From positions 1,178,001 through 1,242,000 of the forward strand of contig NZ_LT607753.1 in NCBI RefSeq assembly GCF_900090295.1: a stretch of 64,000 nucleotides of DNA. The letters run 5' to 3'. Under the pieces are notes generated by a model that saw only the letters and a program-made list of their open reading frames with translations, was not told the DNA's origin and searched no databases. Positions 54,294 to 63,374 of this stretch are shown here, piece after piece. Origin of the DNA: Micromonospora coxensis (GTDB taxonomy: Bacteria > Actinomycetota > Actinomycetes > Mycobacteriales > Micromonosporaceae). The translations under genes and the position numbers were made by a program. Numbering within the stretch: the first letter of the stretch is position 1; every line of letters begins with the position of its first letter.

Positions 54294-55319
54294 TCAGTAC
54301 TCGACGACGGCCCGGAACCGCACCTCGCCCTTGGCGACGCGGTCGACGGCCTCGGCGACCCGGGTCGCCGGGAAGGTCTCCACCCACGGGGTGACCCGGC
54401 CCGCGGCGACCAGCTCCAGCGCCTCGCGCAACAGGTGGGGGCCGCCGTGGGTGGCGCCGGTGATCCGCTGGCCCTGGGAGAAGAACGGGTAGGTCATGGC
54501 CGGCGGGATGGTGAACGGCTCGACGCCGTCGATGCCGGCGAGCACCATCCGGCCCTGCACGCGCAGGCCGGCCAGGCAGGCCGCGGCCGCCCGGTGCGAC
54601 GGCGCGGTGAGGATGACCACGTCGGCGCCGCCGGCGGCGCGCAGCTGCTCCCCGTCGGCGACCACCAGGTCGGCGCCGAGCCGGCGGGCCGCCTCGTGCT
54701 TGTCCGCCGAGCCGGTGATGGCGACGGTCTCGTGCCCGCACGCCTTGGCGTACTGCACGGCCAGGTGGCCGAGGCCGCCGATGCCGATCACGGCCACCCG
54801 GTCGTGCGGACGGGGCTCCGCCGCGCGCAGCGCCGACCAGGCGGTGTAGCCGGCGCACATCACCGGGGCGGCCAGCTCCCAGGCGAGCCCGTCGGGCAGC
54901 AGCACGGTCGACTCGGCGGCGGCCACCAGGTACTCGGCGTGCCCGCCCGGCGCGGTGAACCCGGTGGTCGTCGGCGCGGGGCAGTTCAGCGCCGTCTGGC
55001 CGGTCACCGGCAGGCCGCGCAGGCAGTAGTCGCACCGGCCGCAGCCGGCGCGCACCCAGGTCACCCCGACCCGGTCACCGGGCCGCCGGCTGGTCACCCC
55101 GGCGCCCACCTCGACCACCTCGCCGACCGGCTCGTGCCCGGTGACGGCCGGATCGACCGCCGGGAAGGGCAGCATCCCCCGGGTGGCCAGCACGTCGTTG
55201 ACGCAGACCCCGCAGGCCCGCACCCGTACGAGCACCTCACCGGGACCCGGCGAGGGCGTCGCCACCTCGCGCAGCTCCCACGCCACGTCGACTCCCGGCA
55301 CGACCGCCGCTCTCATCAC
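54294..55319 (-). CDS. Zinc-type medium-chain alcohol dehydrogenase
   Basis: 341 residues, GTG 55319 (ATG 55316 next). Catalytic-zinc region CGVCVND has Asn in place of the usual Asp after the second position; GHEPVGEVVEVG is intact. The structural zinc loop CGRCDYCLRG...LNC keeps four cysteines. A Rossmann motif VAVIGIGGLGHLAVQYAKACG follows. It oxidises an alcohol or reduces a carbonyl with NAD(P). It may act on a sugar or aglycone of the cluster. Single gene, 175 bp from its neighbours. Confidence 0.85.
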   Translation of the reverse strand: MMRAAVVPGVDVAWELREVATPSPGPGEVLVRVRACGVCVNDVLATRGMLPFPAVDPAVTGHEPVGEVVEVGAGVTSRRPGDRVGVTWVRAGCGRCDYCLRGLPVTGQTALNCPAPTTTGFTAPGGHAEYLVAAAESTVLLPDGLAWELAAPVMCAGYTAWSALRAAEPRPHDRVAVIGIGGLGHLAVQYAKACGHETVAITGSADKHEAARRLGADLVVADGEQLRAAGGADVVILTAPSHRAAAACLAGLRVQGRMVLAGIDGVEPFTIPPAMTYPFFSQGQRITGATHGGPHLLREALELVAAGRVTPWVETFPATRVAEAVDRVAKGEVRFRAVVEY

Positions 55320-55499
55320 CGACCACCACCGTCCTGTGCACGACCCGAAAGGAGGAACCGCCCGGACGCCACGACGCCCGGGACGGGCGGCGCCGACGGA
55401 AGCCGTTCCGCCCGCGCCGCCCCTGCATGCTCGCCCTGCCCCGACCGGCGGGACATCCTCGCGATTGCCGCACGGCCGGTGGCCGCGCCGCCGGGCCGG

Positions 55500-56909
55500 T
55501 CAGGACCGGCGGGCGGCCAGCGACTCCAGCGTCGGGACGATCTCGTTGGGGCTGGGCATCGCCTGCCAGGTGTCGCGCAGCGCGCTCGCCCCCTCCCGGA
55601 AGGCCGGCTCGGTGAGCACCCGCCGGATCTGCTCCCGGATCTCCTCGACGCTCTGCTTCTGGTGGTCGAGCCGGACCCCGGCGCCCTGTTCGGTGACGTA
55701 GGAGGCGCAGGGGGTGGCCAGCAGGTTCTTCTCCGGGTGCAGCCAACCGGCCGCCTCCTCGGCCACCTCCTCGTCCCGGACCCCGAACTCCCGGCCGGCC
55801 CGGTAGGTGCCGCTGTCGGCCTCGGCCGGCGCGGCCGTCGCCGGACGGAACAGCAGCGAGTCGTCGGTGTCGCAGACCAGCTGCGGGATGCCCGCGGCGA
55901 CGGCGGAGCTGAAGGTGCCCATGCCGCCGTGGTGCACGAGGGCGTCGCAGGTGGGCAGCAGCTGGGTCAGCGGCACCCACTCGATCGCCCGCACGTTGTC
56001 CGGCAGCGTGTCCACGGCGGCCAGTTGCAGCGGGCTGAGCGTGGCGACCACCTCGACGTCGAGGCCGGCCAGGGCGGCGAGCAGCTTCGGGGTACGACCC
56101 CAGTCGCCGGCCACGTAGCGGCGGGTCGACTCGCCCAGCGACAGCGCGATGCGGGGCCGGCCCTGCGGGCGGGAGTGCAGCCAGCGCGGGAAGACCGACG
56201 CGCCGGTGTAGGGGACCTTGCGCACCGGCACCTTCACCGTGGCGGTGGGCAGGCTGAGCCCCTTGGGCAGCGGGTCGACGGTGAACTGTCCGAGCAGGAG
56301 CTCGTCGTCGACGGTCACCCCGTACCGGTCGGCCAGTGGACGGACCAGGTCGCCGAGCGGGTCGTCGGCGAGGCCGGCGGCGCGTACCGCCTGCCGGTGC
56401 GCGGCCAGCCGCTCCTGGCTGTAGGCGAAGTAGTCGAGGTTGCTGCCGAGCAGCCGGCCGTGCGCCGCGCCGGCGGCCCGCGCCGCCACCGCCCCGGCCG
56501 GGAAGACCAGGTCCCACAGGACCAGGTCCGGGCGCCAGGCGCGGGCGAACTCGACCAGCGCCGGGGCGTCGGGCAGGTCGGCGCGCACGTAGTCCGAGGC
56601 GGGGTTGAGGTTCCACTGGTAGAAGGCGATCCAGTGCTCGGCCTCCTCCGGGCTCAGGCCCATGGCCCGCACGTACGCGTTGACCTGCTCCGGGGCCGGC
56701 GGCTGCCGGGCGTCCTCGCGCAGCCGCGGCTCCGGCGACCCGGCGTCGCCCAACGCGACCGGGACCAGGCCGGTGCTGGCGATGGTGTCGGCGAAGCCGG
56801 CGTGCGACGCGACGCGGACCTCGTGCCCGGCGGTCTGCAACGCCCAGGCGTACGGCACCACGGGGTACAGATGCGCCACGGCGGGATAGACGGTGATCAG
56901 CACACGCAC
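55500..56909 (-). CDS. Activator-dependent macrolide-type glycosyltransferase (GT1)
   Basis: 469 residues from GTG 56909 with AAGGAGG. GT-B fold: MRVLITVYPAVAHLYPVVPYAWAL at the N-terminus, LSLGESTRRYVAGDW, VEVVATLSPLQL, DALVHHGGMGTFSSAVAAGIPQLVCDTDDSLLFR in the C-terminal NDP-sugar site. It belongs to the EryCIII/DesVII-like group, which attach TDP-deoxysugars to macrolide or aromatic aglycones and normally need a P450-like helper protein. No such helper (a Cys-less P450) is found in the visible cluster; the P450s seen have an intact haem ligand or are truncated. Confidence 0.9.
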   Translation of the reverse strand: MRVLITVYPAVAHLYPVVPYAWALQTAGHEVRVASHAGFADTIASTGLVPVALGDAGSPEPRLREDARQPPAPEQVNAYVRAMGLSPEEAEHWIAFYQWNLNPASDYVRADLPDAPALVEFARAWRPDLVLWDLVFPAGAVAARAAGAAHGRLLGSNLDYFAYSQERLAAHRQAVRAAGLADDPLGDLVRPLADRYGVTVDDELLLGQFTVDPLPKGLSLPTATVKVPVRKVPYTGASVFPRWLHSRPQGRPRIALSLGESTRRYVAGDWGRTPKLLAALAGLDVEVVATLSPLQLAAVDTLPDNVRAIEWVPLTQLLPTCDALVHHGGMGTFSSAVAAGIPQLVCDTDDSLLFRPATAAPAEADSGTYRAGREFGVRDEEVAEEAAGWLHPEKNLLATPCASYVTEQGAGVRLDHQKQSVEEIREQIRRVLTEPAFREGASALRDTWQAMPSPNEIVPTLESLAARRS

Positions 56910-57263
56910 AGTGGTCCTCCTTGGGCACACGGGGTGGCACCGGTCCCCCGGCGTCCGGGCGCGCGACACCCCCGGCGGGTCGCCGGCGGGGCGGGCGCGG
57001 ACGACGGGTCGTGCCGGCACGGCGTGTCGCCGTGCCGGCCTGGAGATCAGGATGCCGACCCCGCGCCGCGGCGGCTTCTCCTGCCATGCGCAGGCCCCAC
57101 CGGGCCGGCCGGTCGGCGGGGTCGGCCGCTCGGCGGTGGGCAATCAGGAAGATGCCGCCCCCGGGTGGCCGGTTGGACGATGAGCGCCGGACGACATCGG
57201 ATCCTGCGGGCGGCGTGTGTGCCATCACGCGCGTGGCGACCCGTGGTGAGTGAGGGGTGACCC
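56910..57263. other. Divergent promoter region glycosyltransferase / P450
   Basis: 354 bp of intergenic DNA between the two divergent genes. It holds a perfect hairpin at 57013-57039 and no gene. Confidence 0.6.
57013..57039. promoter_or_regulatory. Perfect inverted repeat in the divergent promoter region
   Basis: 12-bp arms GCCGGCACGGCG and complement with a 3-nt spacer, about 104 bp upstream of the glycosyltransferase start and 225 bp from the P450 start. It is not at a gene end, so an operator or transcript hairpin is more likely than a terminator. Confidence 0.45.
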
Positions 57264-58481
57264 ATGGCGATGCCCGAAGCCGCCGACCCGCCGGCCTTCC
57301 CGATCCCACGGGAATGCCCGTACCGGCCGTCGGCCCGACACGTCGGCCTGCGGGCGGACAGCCCGATGACCAAGGTGAAGCTCTACAACGGACGGACCGC
57401 CTGGCTGGTCACCGGCGCGGCACAGGCCCGTGCCGTGCTCTCCGACTACCGCCGGGTGTCGATCCGCCCGTACCACGGCAACTACCCGTTGCTGAACGAG
57501 GAGTTCGAGAAGGTCGTCGACAGCGGCTACGCCGACGTGCTGTTCGGGGTCGACCCGCCGGAGCACACCAAGCAGCGCTCCATGATCATGCCGAGCTTCA
57601 CGCTGCGGCGCACCGCGCTGCTGCGCGACGACGTCCAGCGCATCGTCGATACGAAGCTGGACGACATGATGCGCCACGGCGCGCCGGCGGACCTGGTGAG
57701 CATGTTCGCCCAGCCGGTGCCGTCGATGGTGATGAGCACCGTGCTCGGCGTGCCGTACGACGAGCACGAGGACTTCGAGACCCCCGCGCACAAGCTCTTC
57801 GTGCCGGAGCTGGCCGAGGAGGCCACCGCCGAGCTGGGCGAGTACCTCGACCGGCTGATCCAGAAGAAGGAGAACGACCCGGGCGCCGGGGCCGTCGGCC
57901 TGCTCGACGACCTGATCGCCAACCACCTGCACACCGGGGAGCTGACCCGCTCGGAGCTGGTGCACATCGCCATGGCGATGCTGGTGGCCGGCACCGACAC
58001 CACGACCAACGTGATCTCGCTGGGCACGATGGCGCTGCTGGACAACCCCGAGCAGTGGGAGGCGCTCCGGGCGGACCCGGACATCGTGCCCGCCGCCGTC
58101 GAGGAGATCCTGCGCTACGTCTCGCTGGTCGAGGCGTTCGCCCGGGTCGCCGTCGAGGACATCGACCTGGGCGACGGCAACGTCATCCGCAGCGGCGAGG
58201 GGATCCTGATCAGCTGTGCCGGGGTCAACTTCGACCCGGCGCACGTGGCGGAGCCGGACACCTTCGACATCCGCCGCCCGGCCAAGCCCAGCTTCTCGTT
58301 CAGTCACGGCATCCACCGCTGCCCGGGCGACAACCTGGCCCGGCTGGAGCTGGAGATCGCCTTCCGGACGCTCGTCGAGCGGATGCCGAACCTGCGCCCG
58401 GCGGCCGACCTCGACAAGCTGCCCAGCAACAACAACGACGGCACCCTGCAACGGCTCTACGAGCTGCCCGTGGTGTGGTGA
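57264..58481 (+). CDS. Cytochrome P450
   Basis: 405 residues, ATG 57264 (GAGGGGTG upstream). I-helix AGTDTT at 242-247, ExxR at 281-284 (EEILR), haem-binding FSFSHGIHRCPGD with Cys353. These are all the marks of an active actinobacterial class I P450 that needs ferredoxin and a reductase. The N-terminus FPIPRECPYRPSA is close to that of the second P450 at 63737. It hydroxylates or epoxidises an aglycone or sugar of the cluster. Co-directional with the TIM-barrel gene 34 bp downstream. Confidence 0.95.
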   Translation: MAMPEAADPPAFPIPRECPYRPSARHVGLRADSPMTKVKLYNGRTAWLVTGAAQARAVLSDYRRVSIRPYHGNYPLLNEEFEKVVDSGYADVLFGVDPPEHTKQRSMIMPSFTLRRTALLRDDVQRIVDTKLDDMMRHGAPADLVSMFAQPVPSMVMSTVLGVPYDEHEDFETPAHKLFVPELAEEATAELGEYLDRLIQKKENDPGAGAVGLLDDLIANHLHTGELTRSELVHIAMAMLVAGTDTTTNVISLGTMALLDNPEQWEALRADPDIVPAAVEEILRYVSLVEAFARVAVEDIDLGDGNVIRSGEGILISCAGVNFDPAHVAEPDTFDIRRPAKPSFSFSHGIHRCPGDNLARLELEIAFRTLVERMPNLRPAADLDKLPSNNNDGTLQRLYELPVVW

Positions 58482-58515
58482 CCGGCCCCGTACGGCTACG
58501 AGGAGAAGGAGCAGC

Positions 58516-59631
58516 ATGGCACAGCCCCGCACCGATCAGGCCGGCGGCGCGACCGGCGAGGTCCTGGAGTACCGCGGCGTCGCCTACGACACCGGTACGA
58601 ACTTCGCCACCGGTCAGGGCGACCTCTCCCGCACGGCGTGGAGCAGGCGACAGATGCTGGAGGAGCTGAGCCTGATCAGCGACCAGCTCAACTGCAACTC
58701 GATCACCGTCTACGGCAGTGACCTGGAGCGGCTGCGGGAGACCGCGGAGGCCGCCGTCGAGCGGGACCTGCACGTGCGGTTGCAGCCCCGGCTGGCGGAC
58801 CGGCCGCAGGGCGAGGTGCTGGACCACCTGGCCGAGGCGGCCCGGCTCGCCGAGTCGCTGCGCCGGCAGGACGCCCGCATCGACCTGACGGTCGGCGCGG
58901 TGCACCTGCTGTTCACCCCCGGCATCGCCGACGGCGACCAGTACCACGAGCGGATGGCCAACGCGTACGCCGACGCGGACCACCACCTGCTCAAGCCGAC
59001 CGGCCGGATCGACTTCGCCGAGGCGGCGCCCCGGCTCAACGAGTTCCTGGCCCAGGCCAACGGGGTGGCCCGGCAGATGTTCACCGGCCCGGTCAGCTAC
59101 TCGGCCGCGCCGTTCGAGCAGGTCGACTGGTCGCTGTTCGACCGGATCGCGCTGATGTGGCAGTACCTGCCGACGTACCACACGCCGGAGCAGCACCGGG
59201 CGGTGCTCGACGGCTACCGCGGCTGGAACCTGCCCATCCAGGTCGCCGAGTTCGGCACCGCCACCTACCAGGGCGCGGAGGAAAAGGCGTTCTTCTTCTG
59301 GGACGTCGTGGACCGGGCCGGCGACACGCCGCTGGTGTTCGACGGCGTGGTCCGCGACGAGGGCCGGCAGGCGGCGTACCACCTGCGGATGTTCGAGCTG
59401 TTCGAGCAGGCCGGGGTGAACGGGGTGTGGGTCTCGGAGTTCATCCACCCGACCCACCCCCACTCCCCCGACCCCCGTCTCGACCTGGACACCGCGAGCA
59501 TGGCGATCGTCAAGACGATCCGGGACGACTTCGCCGACCCGGCCTCGACCTACCGGGTCGAGCCCAAGGAGTCGTTCCACGCCATCGCCGACCACTACGC
59601 GCACCTCGGCTTCCAGGCGGCCCGCCGCTGA
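58516..59631 (+). CDS. TIM-barrel, glycosidase-like protein of unknown function
   Basis: 371 residues, ATG 58516 with GAAGGAG. Alternating strand-helix pattern; YRGVAYDTGTN in strand 1, QLNCNSITVYGSDLERL in strand 2 and helix 2. Strand 7-like IQVAEFGTATYQGAEE holds Glu245, in the position of a clan GH-A nucleophile. No NE acid/base pair of strand 4 is visible, and I cannot assign a family. Homologues are sometimes labelled abortive-infection protein without support. Transcribed with the P450 and followed by a terminator, so it is probably a tailoring or protective factor of the cluster. Confidence 0.75.
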   Translation: MAQPRTDQAGGATGEVLEYRGVAYDTGTNFATGQGDLSRTAWSRRQMLEELSLISDQLNCNSITVYGSDLERLRETAEAAVERDLHVRLQPRLADRPQGEVLDHLAEAARLAESLRRQDARIDLTVGAVHLLFTPGIADGDQYHERMANAYADADHHLLKPTGRIDFAEAAPRLNEFLAQANGVARQMFTGPVSYSAAPFEQVDWSLFDRIALMWQYLPTYHTPEQHRAVLDGYRGWNLPIQVAEFGTATYQGAEEKAFFFWDVVDRAGDTPLVFDGVVRDEGRQAAYHLRMFELFEQAGVNGVWVSEFIHPTHPHSPDPRLDLDTASMAIVKTIRDDFADPASTYRVEPKESFHAIADHYAHLGFQAARR

Positions 59632-59635
59632 GCGT

Positions 59636-59665
59636 CCGGGCCGGACGGCTCACCGTCCGGCCCGG
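59636..59665 (+). terminator. Hairpin terminator of the P450/TIM-barrel operon
   Basis: Perfect 13-bp stem (CCGGGCCGGACGG, loop CTCA) four bases past the TIM-barrel stop. Confidence 0.65.
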
Positions 59666-59811
59666 CACCACCGTCACCGCAGCCCGCCGCGTCGGCGTCC
59701 GGCACCACGGCCGGGGGACCCTCGGGGGTTCCCCGGCCGACGCGCGGGAGGGGCCACCGGCCCGTCCCGCGTACCGCCGTCGGCAGCCGGGCCCGATCCC
59801 TCAGGAGCACC

Positions 59812-61995
59812 ATGAGAACCGCGCACCGGACCTGCCCCATCTGCGACGCCGTCTGCGGCCTGCGGCTCACCCTCGACGAGGCCGACCACGTCACCTCCGT
59901 CCGGGGCGACCCGGACGACCCGTTCAGCGGCGGGTACGTCTGCCCGAAGGGGGCCAGCCTCGGCCGCCTCGACGAGGACCCGGACCGGCTGCGCGCGCCG
60001 ATGGTGCGCGACGGCGACCAGTGGCGGGAGGTGAGCTGGCAGGAGGCGTTCCGCCGGGTCGACGAGGGCCTGAGCCGGGTGGTCGCCGAGCACGGCCGGG
60101 AGGCGCTCGCCGTCTACTTCGGCAACCCGACGTACCACACCATGGCGGGCTTCATGTACCGCGAGCCGCTGACCCAGGCGCTCGGCAGCCGCAACGTCTT
60201 CTCCGCCAGCACCATCGACCAGATCCCCAAGCACGTCTCGACCGGGTACATGTTCGGTGACCCGTTCGCCATCGCGGTGCCCGACGTGGACCGCACCGAC
60301 CACCTGCTGATCATCGGGGCGAACCCGTTGGAGTCGCACGGCTCGCTCTGCGCCGCGCCGGACTTCGCCGGCCGGCTGCGGGCGCTGCGGGAGCGGGGCG
60401 GCCGGGTGGTCGTGGTCGACCCGCGACGCACGCGCACCGCGGCGTTCGCCGACGAGCACCTGCCGGTACGCCCCGGCACCGACGCGTTCCTGTTGTTCGG
60501 GATGGTGCACACCCTCTTCGCCGAGAAGCTGACCCGGGTCGACCTGGAGGTGGAGGGCCTCGACGAGCTGCGCGAGCTGGCCGAGGAGTTCAGCCCGGAG
60601 GCGGTGGCGCCGGTCTGCGGCATCGCCGCCGAGGACGTACGGCGACTGGCCCGCGAGCTGGCCGCCGCGCCGACCGCCGCCGTCTACACCCGGGTCGGCA
60701 CCTCCACCGTGGAGTTCGGCACCCTGGCCCAGTGGCTGGTCGACGTGGTGAACATCCTCACCGGCAACTTCGACCGCCCGGGCGGGGTGATGTTCACCCG
60801 CACCGCCGCGCTGGAGATCTTCCGCACCGGGCAGCCGTTCGCGACGGGACGCTGGCACAGCCGGGTCCGCAAGCTGCCGGAGGTGCTCGGGGAGATTCCG
60901 GTGGCGACCCTCGCCGACGAGATCGAGACCCCGGGCGAGGGGCAGGTCCGGGCGTTCGTCTGCCTCGCCGGCAACCTGGTGCTCTCCGCGCCGAACGGGC
61001 CCCGGCTGGACCGGGCGCTGCCCGGCCTGGACTTCATGGTCGCCGTCGACCCGTACCTCAACGAGACGACCCGGCACGCGGACGTCATCCTGCCCCCGCC
61101 GCGGATCCTGCAGATGCCGCACTACGACTTCCTGCTGCTGATCGTGACGGTCCGCAACTACACGCGGTTCTCCCCGCAGATCCTGCCGCTGGCGCCGGGC
61201 CAGCCGTCCGAGGCCGAGATCATGGCCCGGCTGCTGCTGATCATCTCGGGTCAGGGCGCCGACGCCGACCCGTCGCTGGCCGACGAGGCGATCCTCGACG
61301 CGGTGCTACGGGGCGGCACGTCGATCCCGGGCTCGCCGCTGGCCGGGGCGGACGTGGCGGCGCTGCGCGCCGAGCTGACCGGCGACAGCGGGCCGGAGCT
61401 GATGCTCGACGCGATGCTGCGGCTCGGCCCGTACGACCTGTCGCTGGAGAAGCTGCGGGCCAATCCGCACGGCATCGACCTGGGGCCGCTGGAGCCGCGC
61501 CTGCCGGAGCTGCTGCGCACCGCCTCGGGACGCGTCGAGCTGGCCCCGCCGCAGCTGACCGCGGACGTGGCCCGGCTACGGGCGCGCTTCGCCGGGCCGC
61601 AGCCGGAGTTCCTGCTCGTCGGCCGCCGTCAGCTCCGGTCGAACAACAGCTGGCTGCACAACACGCCGACGCTGGTGGGCGGCAGCAACCGGTGCACGCT
61701 GCACGTCAACCCGGCCGACGTGGCCCGGCTCGGGCTCGACGGGCACGCCGTCGTCCGGTCCGCCGCCGGCGAGGTGGTCGTCCCGGTGGAGCCGAACGAC
61801 ACGGTCATGGCCGGTGTGGTGAGCCTGCCGCACGGCTGGGGTCACCGCCGTACCGGGCAGCGGCTGGCCGCCCGGGACCCGGGGGTCAACGCCAACGCCC
61901 TCACCGACGAGACGGTCGTGGACGTGCTCTCCGGCAACGCGGTGTTCAGCGGGGTCCCGGTGACGGTCGCCCCGGCGCCGGCGCCGGCGGACTGA
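59812..61995 (+). CDS. Molybdopterin-dependent oxidoreductase (DMSO reductase superfamily)
   Basis: 727 residues from ATG 59812 (CAGGAGCACC upstream). N-terminal [4Fe-4S] ligands Cys8, Cys11, Cys15 and Cys44 (GGYVCPKG). The molybdopterin-guanine-dinucleotide blocks follow: LLIIGANPLESHG, VVVVDPRRTRTAAFADEHLPVRPGTDAFL, and the C-terminal barrel TLHVNPADVARLGLDGH and GVNANALTDE. The Mo ligand should lie near FSASTIDQIPKHVSTGYMF, where no Cys or Sec is evident; Asp or Ser is possible. No partner subunits are adjacent. It lacks a Tat signal, so it is cytosolic. Confidence 0.92.
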   Translation: MRTAHRTCPICDAVCGLRLTLDEADHVTSVRGDPDDPFSGGYVCPKGASLGRLDEDPDRLRAPMVRDGDQWREVSWQEAFRRVDEGLSRVVAEHGREALAVYFGNPTYHTMAGFMYREPLTQALGSRNVFSASTIDQIPKHVSTGYMFGDPFAIAVPDVDRTDHLLIIGANPLESHGSLCAAPDFAGRLRALRERGGRVVVVDPRRTRTAAFADEHLPVRPGTDAFLLFGMVHTLFAEKLTRVDLEVEGLDELRELAEEFSPEAVAPVCGIAAEDVRRLARELAAAPTAAVYTRVGTSTVEFGTLAQWLVDVVNILTGNFDRPGGVMFTRTAALEIFRTGQPFATGRWHSRVRKLPEVLGEIPVATLADEIETPGEGQVRAFVCLAGNLVLSAPNGPRLDRALPGLDFMVAVDPYLNETTRHADVILPPPRILQMPHYDFLLLIVTVRNYTRFSPQILPLAPGQPSEAEIMARLLLIISGQGADADPSLADEAILDAVLRGGTSIPGSPLAGADVAALRAELTGDSGPELMLDAMLRLGPYDLSLEKLRANPHGIDLGPLEPRLPELLRTASGRVELAPPQLTADVARLRARFAGPQPEFLLVGRRQLRSNNSWLHNTPTLVGGSNRCTLHVNPADVARLGLDGHAVVRSAAGEVVVPVEPNDTVMAGVVSLPHGWGHRRTGQRLAARDPGVNANALTDETVVDVLSGNAVFSGVPVTVAPAPAPAD

Positions 61996-62009
61996 CCACA
62001 GCGCCAACC

Positions 62010-62040
62010 GGCGCCCCCGCCCGGGTCGGGCGGGGGCGCC
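62010..62040. terminator. Hairpin terminator between convergent genes
   Basis: Perfect 14-bp stem (GGCGCCCCCGCCCG, loop GGT) 14 bp after the molybdoenzyme stop; the convergent acyltransferase ends at 62193. No U tract. Confidence 0.65.
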
Positions 62041-62192
62041 GTGGCGTGTGGACGGTGGTGTCCGGGGGCGCGCCGGTCGGCCCTCGCTCGGCCGGGGCGG
62101 CGCCGGCCCCGGACAGCCCGGATCCCCGGCGGGACGGCGACGCTGCCACCCACCGGGGATCCTCCGCCGGCCGGCCCGGGGCCGGCGGCAGG

Positions 62193-63374
62193 TCAGCGGG
62201 GCACGGCCGGCGCCTGCTCCCGCCGGGGGTACGCCCAGAGCCGCATCGCGGGCCGTTCCACCAGGGCGTAGAGCGCCCAGGAGACGAGGATGCAGACCAG
62301 GTAGACCCCGACCAGGAAGGCGATGCCGGTGAAGGTGTCGAACTGGTACGGCTGGTACGCCGCCCGTACGCCGAGCTGCCCGTTGACCGCCGCGTGCAGC
62401 AGGAAGAGCACGTGCACGTGGACCAGGAAGAAGGCGTAGGAGATCTCACCGAGCCAGACCATCGGCCGGTTGTTCAGCAGCGAGGGGCGGCCGGCCACGT
62501 CGCTCGCGGCGGCGGCGGTGATCAGCAGCGCCATCGGGACGAGCAGCACCGACTGGTAGCCGTCCATCAGGCTCAGCGGCACGGTCGCCACGTAGACCAC
62601 CACCAGCAGCAGCGCCGGCAGCATGGTGCGCAGCCCGATCCAGCGCCCGGAGAGCAGGATCCGGGCCATCACCATGCCGACCAGGAACTCGAACAGCCGC
62701 GCCGGCGGGAAGAAGTAGACGAACCACTGCTCGGTCCAGCTCAGCGTCGTCGACATCGGGCTCAGCGGCGCGTCCGGCAGCGCCGCCCGGGCGATCACCG
62801 GCAGCAGCATGGCGCCGGCGGTGAACAGCCCGGCGGTGAGCCAGAGCCGCTGCGGCCGGATCCGGTTCACCAGCGGCAGCAGCACCGGGAAGAGCGCGTA
62901 GAACAGCAGCTCGACCGAGAGCGACCAGGTGACGCCGTTGACGGCGAAGAGGTGGTAGTTCGGGTCCGGCAGGAAGCCCTGGACGAGCGGGAGGCTGGCC
63001 AGCGTCGGCCCGAGCATCACCGGCAGGCCGGCGATCAGCATCAGGGCCAGCACCCCGAGGTAGACCACCACGTGGTTGGGGAAGATCTTGAAGAAGCGCC
63101 GGCGGTAGAACGCCCCGGTGCTGTCGGCCGAGCGGGCCGACCAGGTGAGGACGAAACCGCTGAGCACGAAGAAGAAGGCGACGCCGACGGATCCGGTGTT
63201 GTGGGCGAGGATGCCGTACACCTCGTTGACGTCGTCGTTGCGGAAGAGCGGGAAGATGAGCCCGTGTCCGATGAATACCAGACTCGCGGCGATGATGCGT
63301 AGTGCGGTCAGGGAGGGAAGTCTCGTCGGAACGGACTCCTTGGCCTGTGTCGCCGCCCCGTCTATCGCTGTCAT
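62193..63374 (-). CDS. Acyltransferase-3 family integral membrane O-acyltransferase
   Basis: 393 residues, ATG 63374. About ten hydrophobic helices, with the family signature LRIIAASLVFIGHGLIF (catalytic His) in the first helix, then VFFVLSGFVLTWS, RRFFKIFPNHVVVYL and LSVELLFYALFPVLLPL. Members of this length include MdmB/CarE-type enzymes that acylate macrolide aglycones or sugars. It likely adds an acyl group to the cluster product. The window does not show the acyl donor. Confidence 0.88.
   Translation of the reverse strand: MTAIDGAATQAKESVPTRLPSLTALRIIAASLVFIGHGLIFPLFRNDDVNEVYGILAHNTGSVGVAFFFVLSGFVLTWSARSADSTGAFYRRRFFKIFPNHVVVYLGVLALMLIAGLPVMLGPTLASLPLVQGFLPDPNYHLFAVNGVTWSLSVELLFYALFPVLLPLVNRIRPQRLWLTAGLFTAGAMLLPVIARAALPDAPLSPMSTTLSWTEQWFVYFFPPARLFEFLVGMVMARILLSGRWIGLRTMLPALLLVVVYVATVPLSLMDGYQSVLLVPMALLITAAAASDVAGRPSLLNNRPMVWLGEISYAFFLVHVHVLFLLHAAVNGQLGVRAAYQPYQFDTFTGIAFLVGVYLVCILVSWALYALVERPAMRLWAYPRREQAPAVPR

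Noticed and set aside
53211..57260. More than 1300-codon open frame antisense to four cluster genes
   Set aside because: Spans several well-supported minus-strand genes and has no recognisable domain. A shadow of GC3 bias.
58516..59631. Abortive-infection (phage defence) gene
   Set aside because: Homologues may carry that label, but nothing in the sequence or context indicates defence. Its partner is a P450 and the cluster is biosynthetic.
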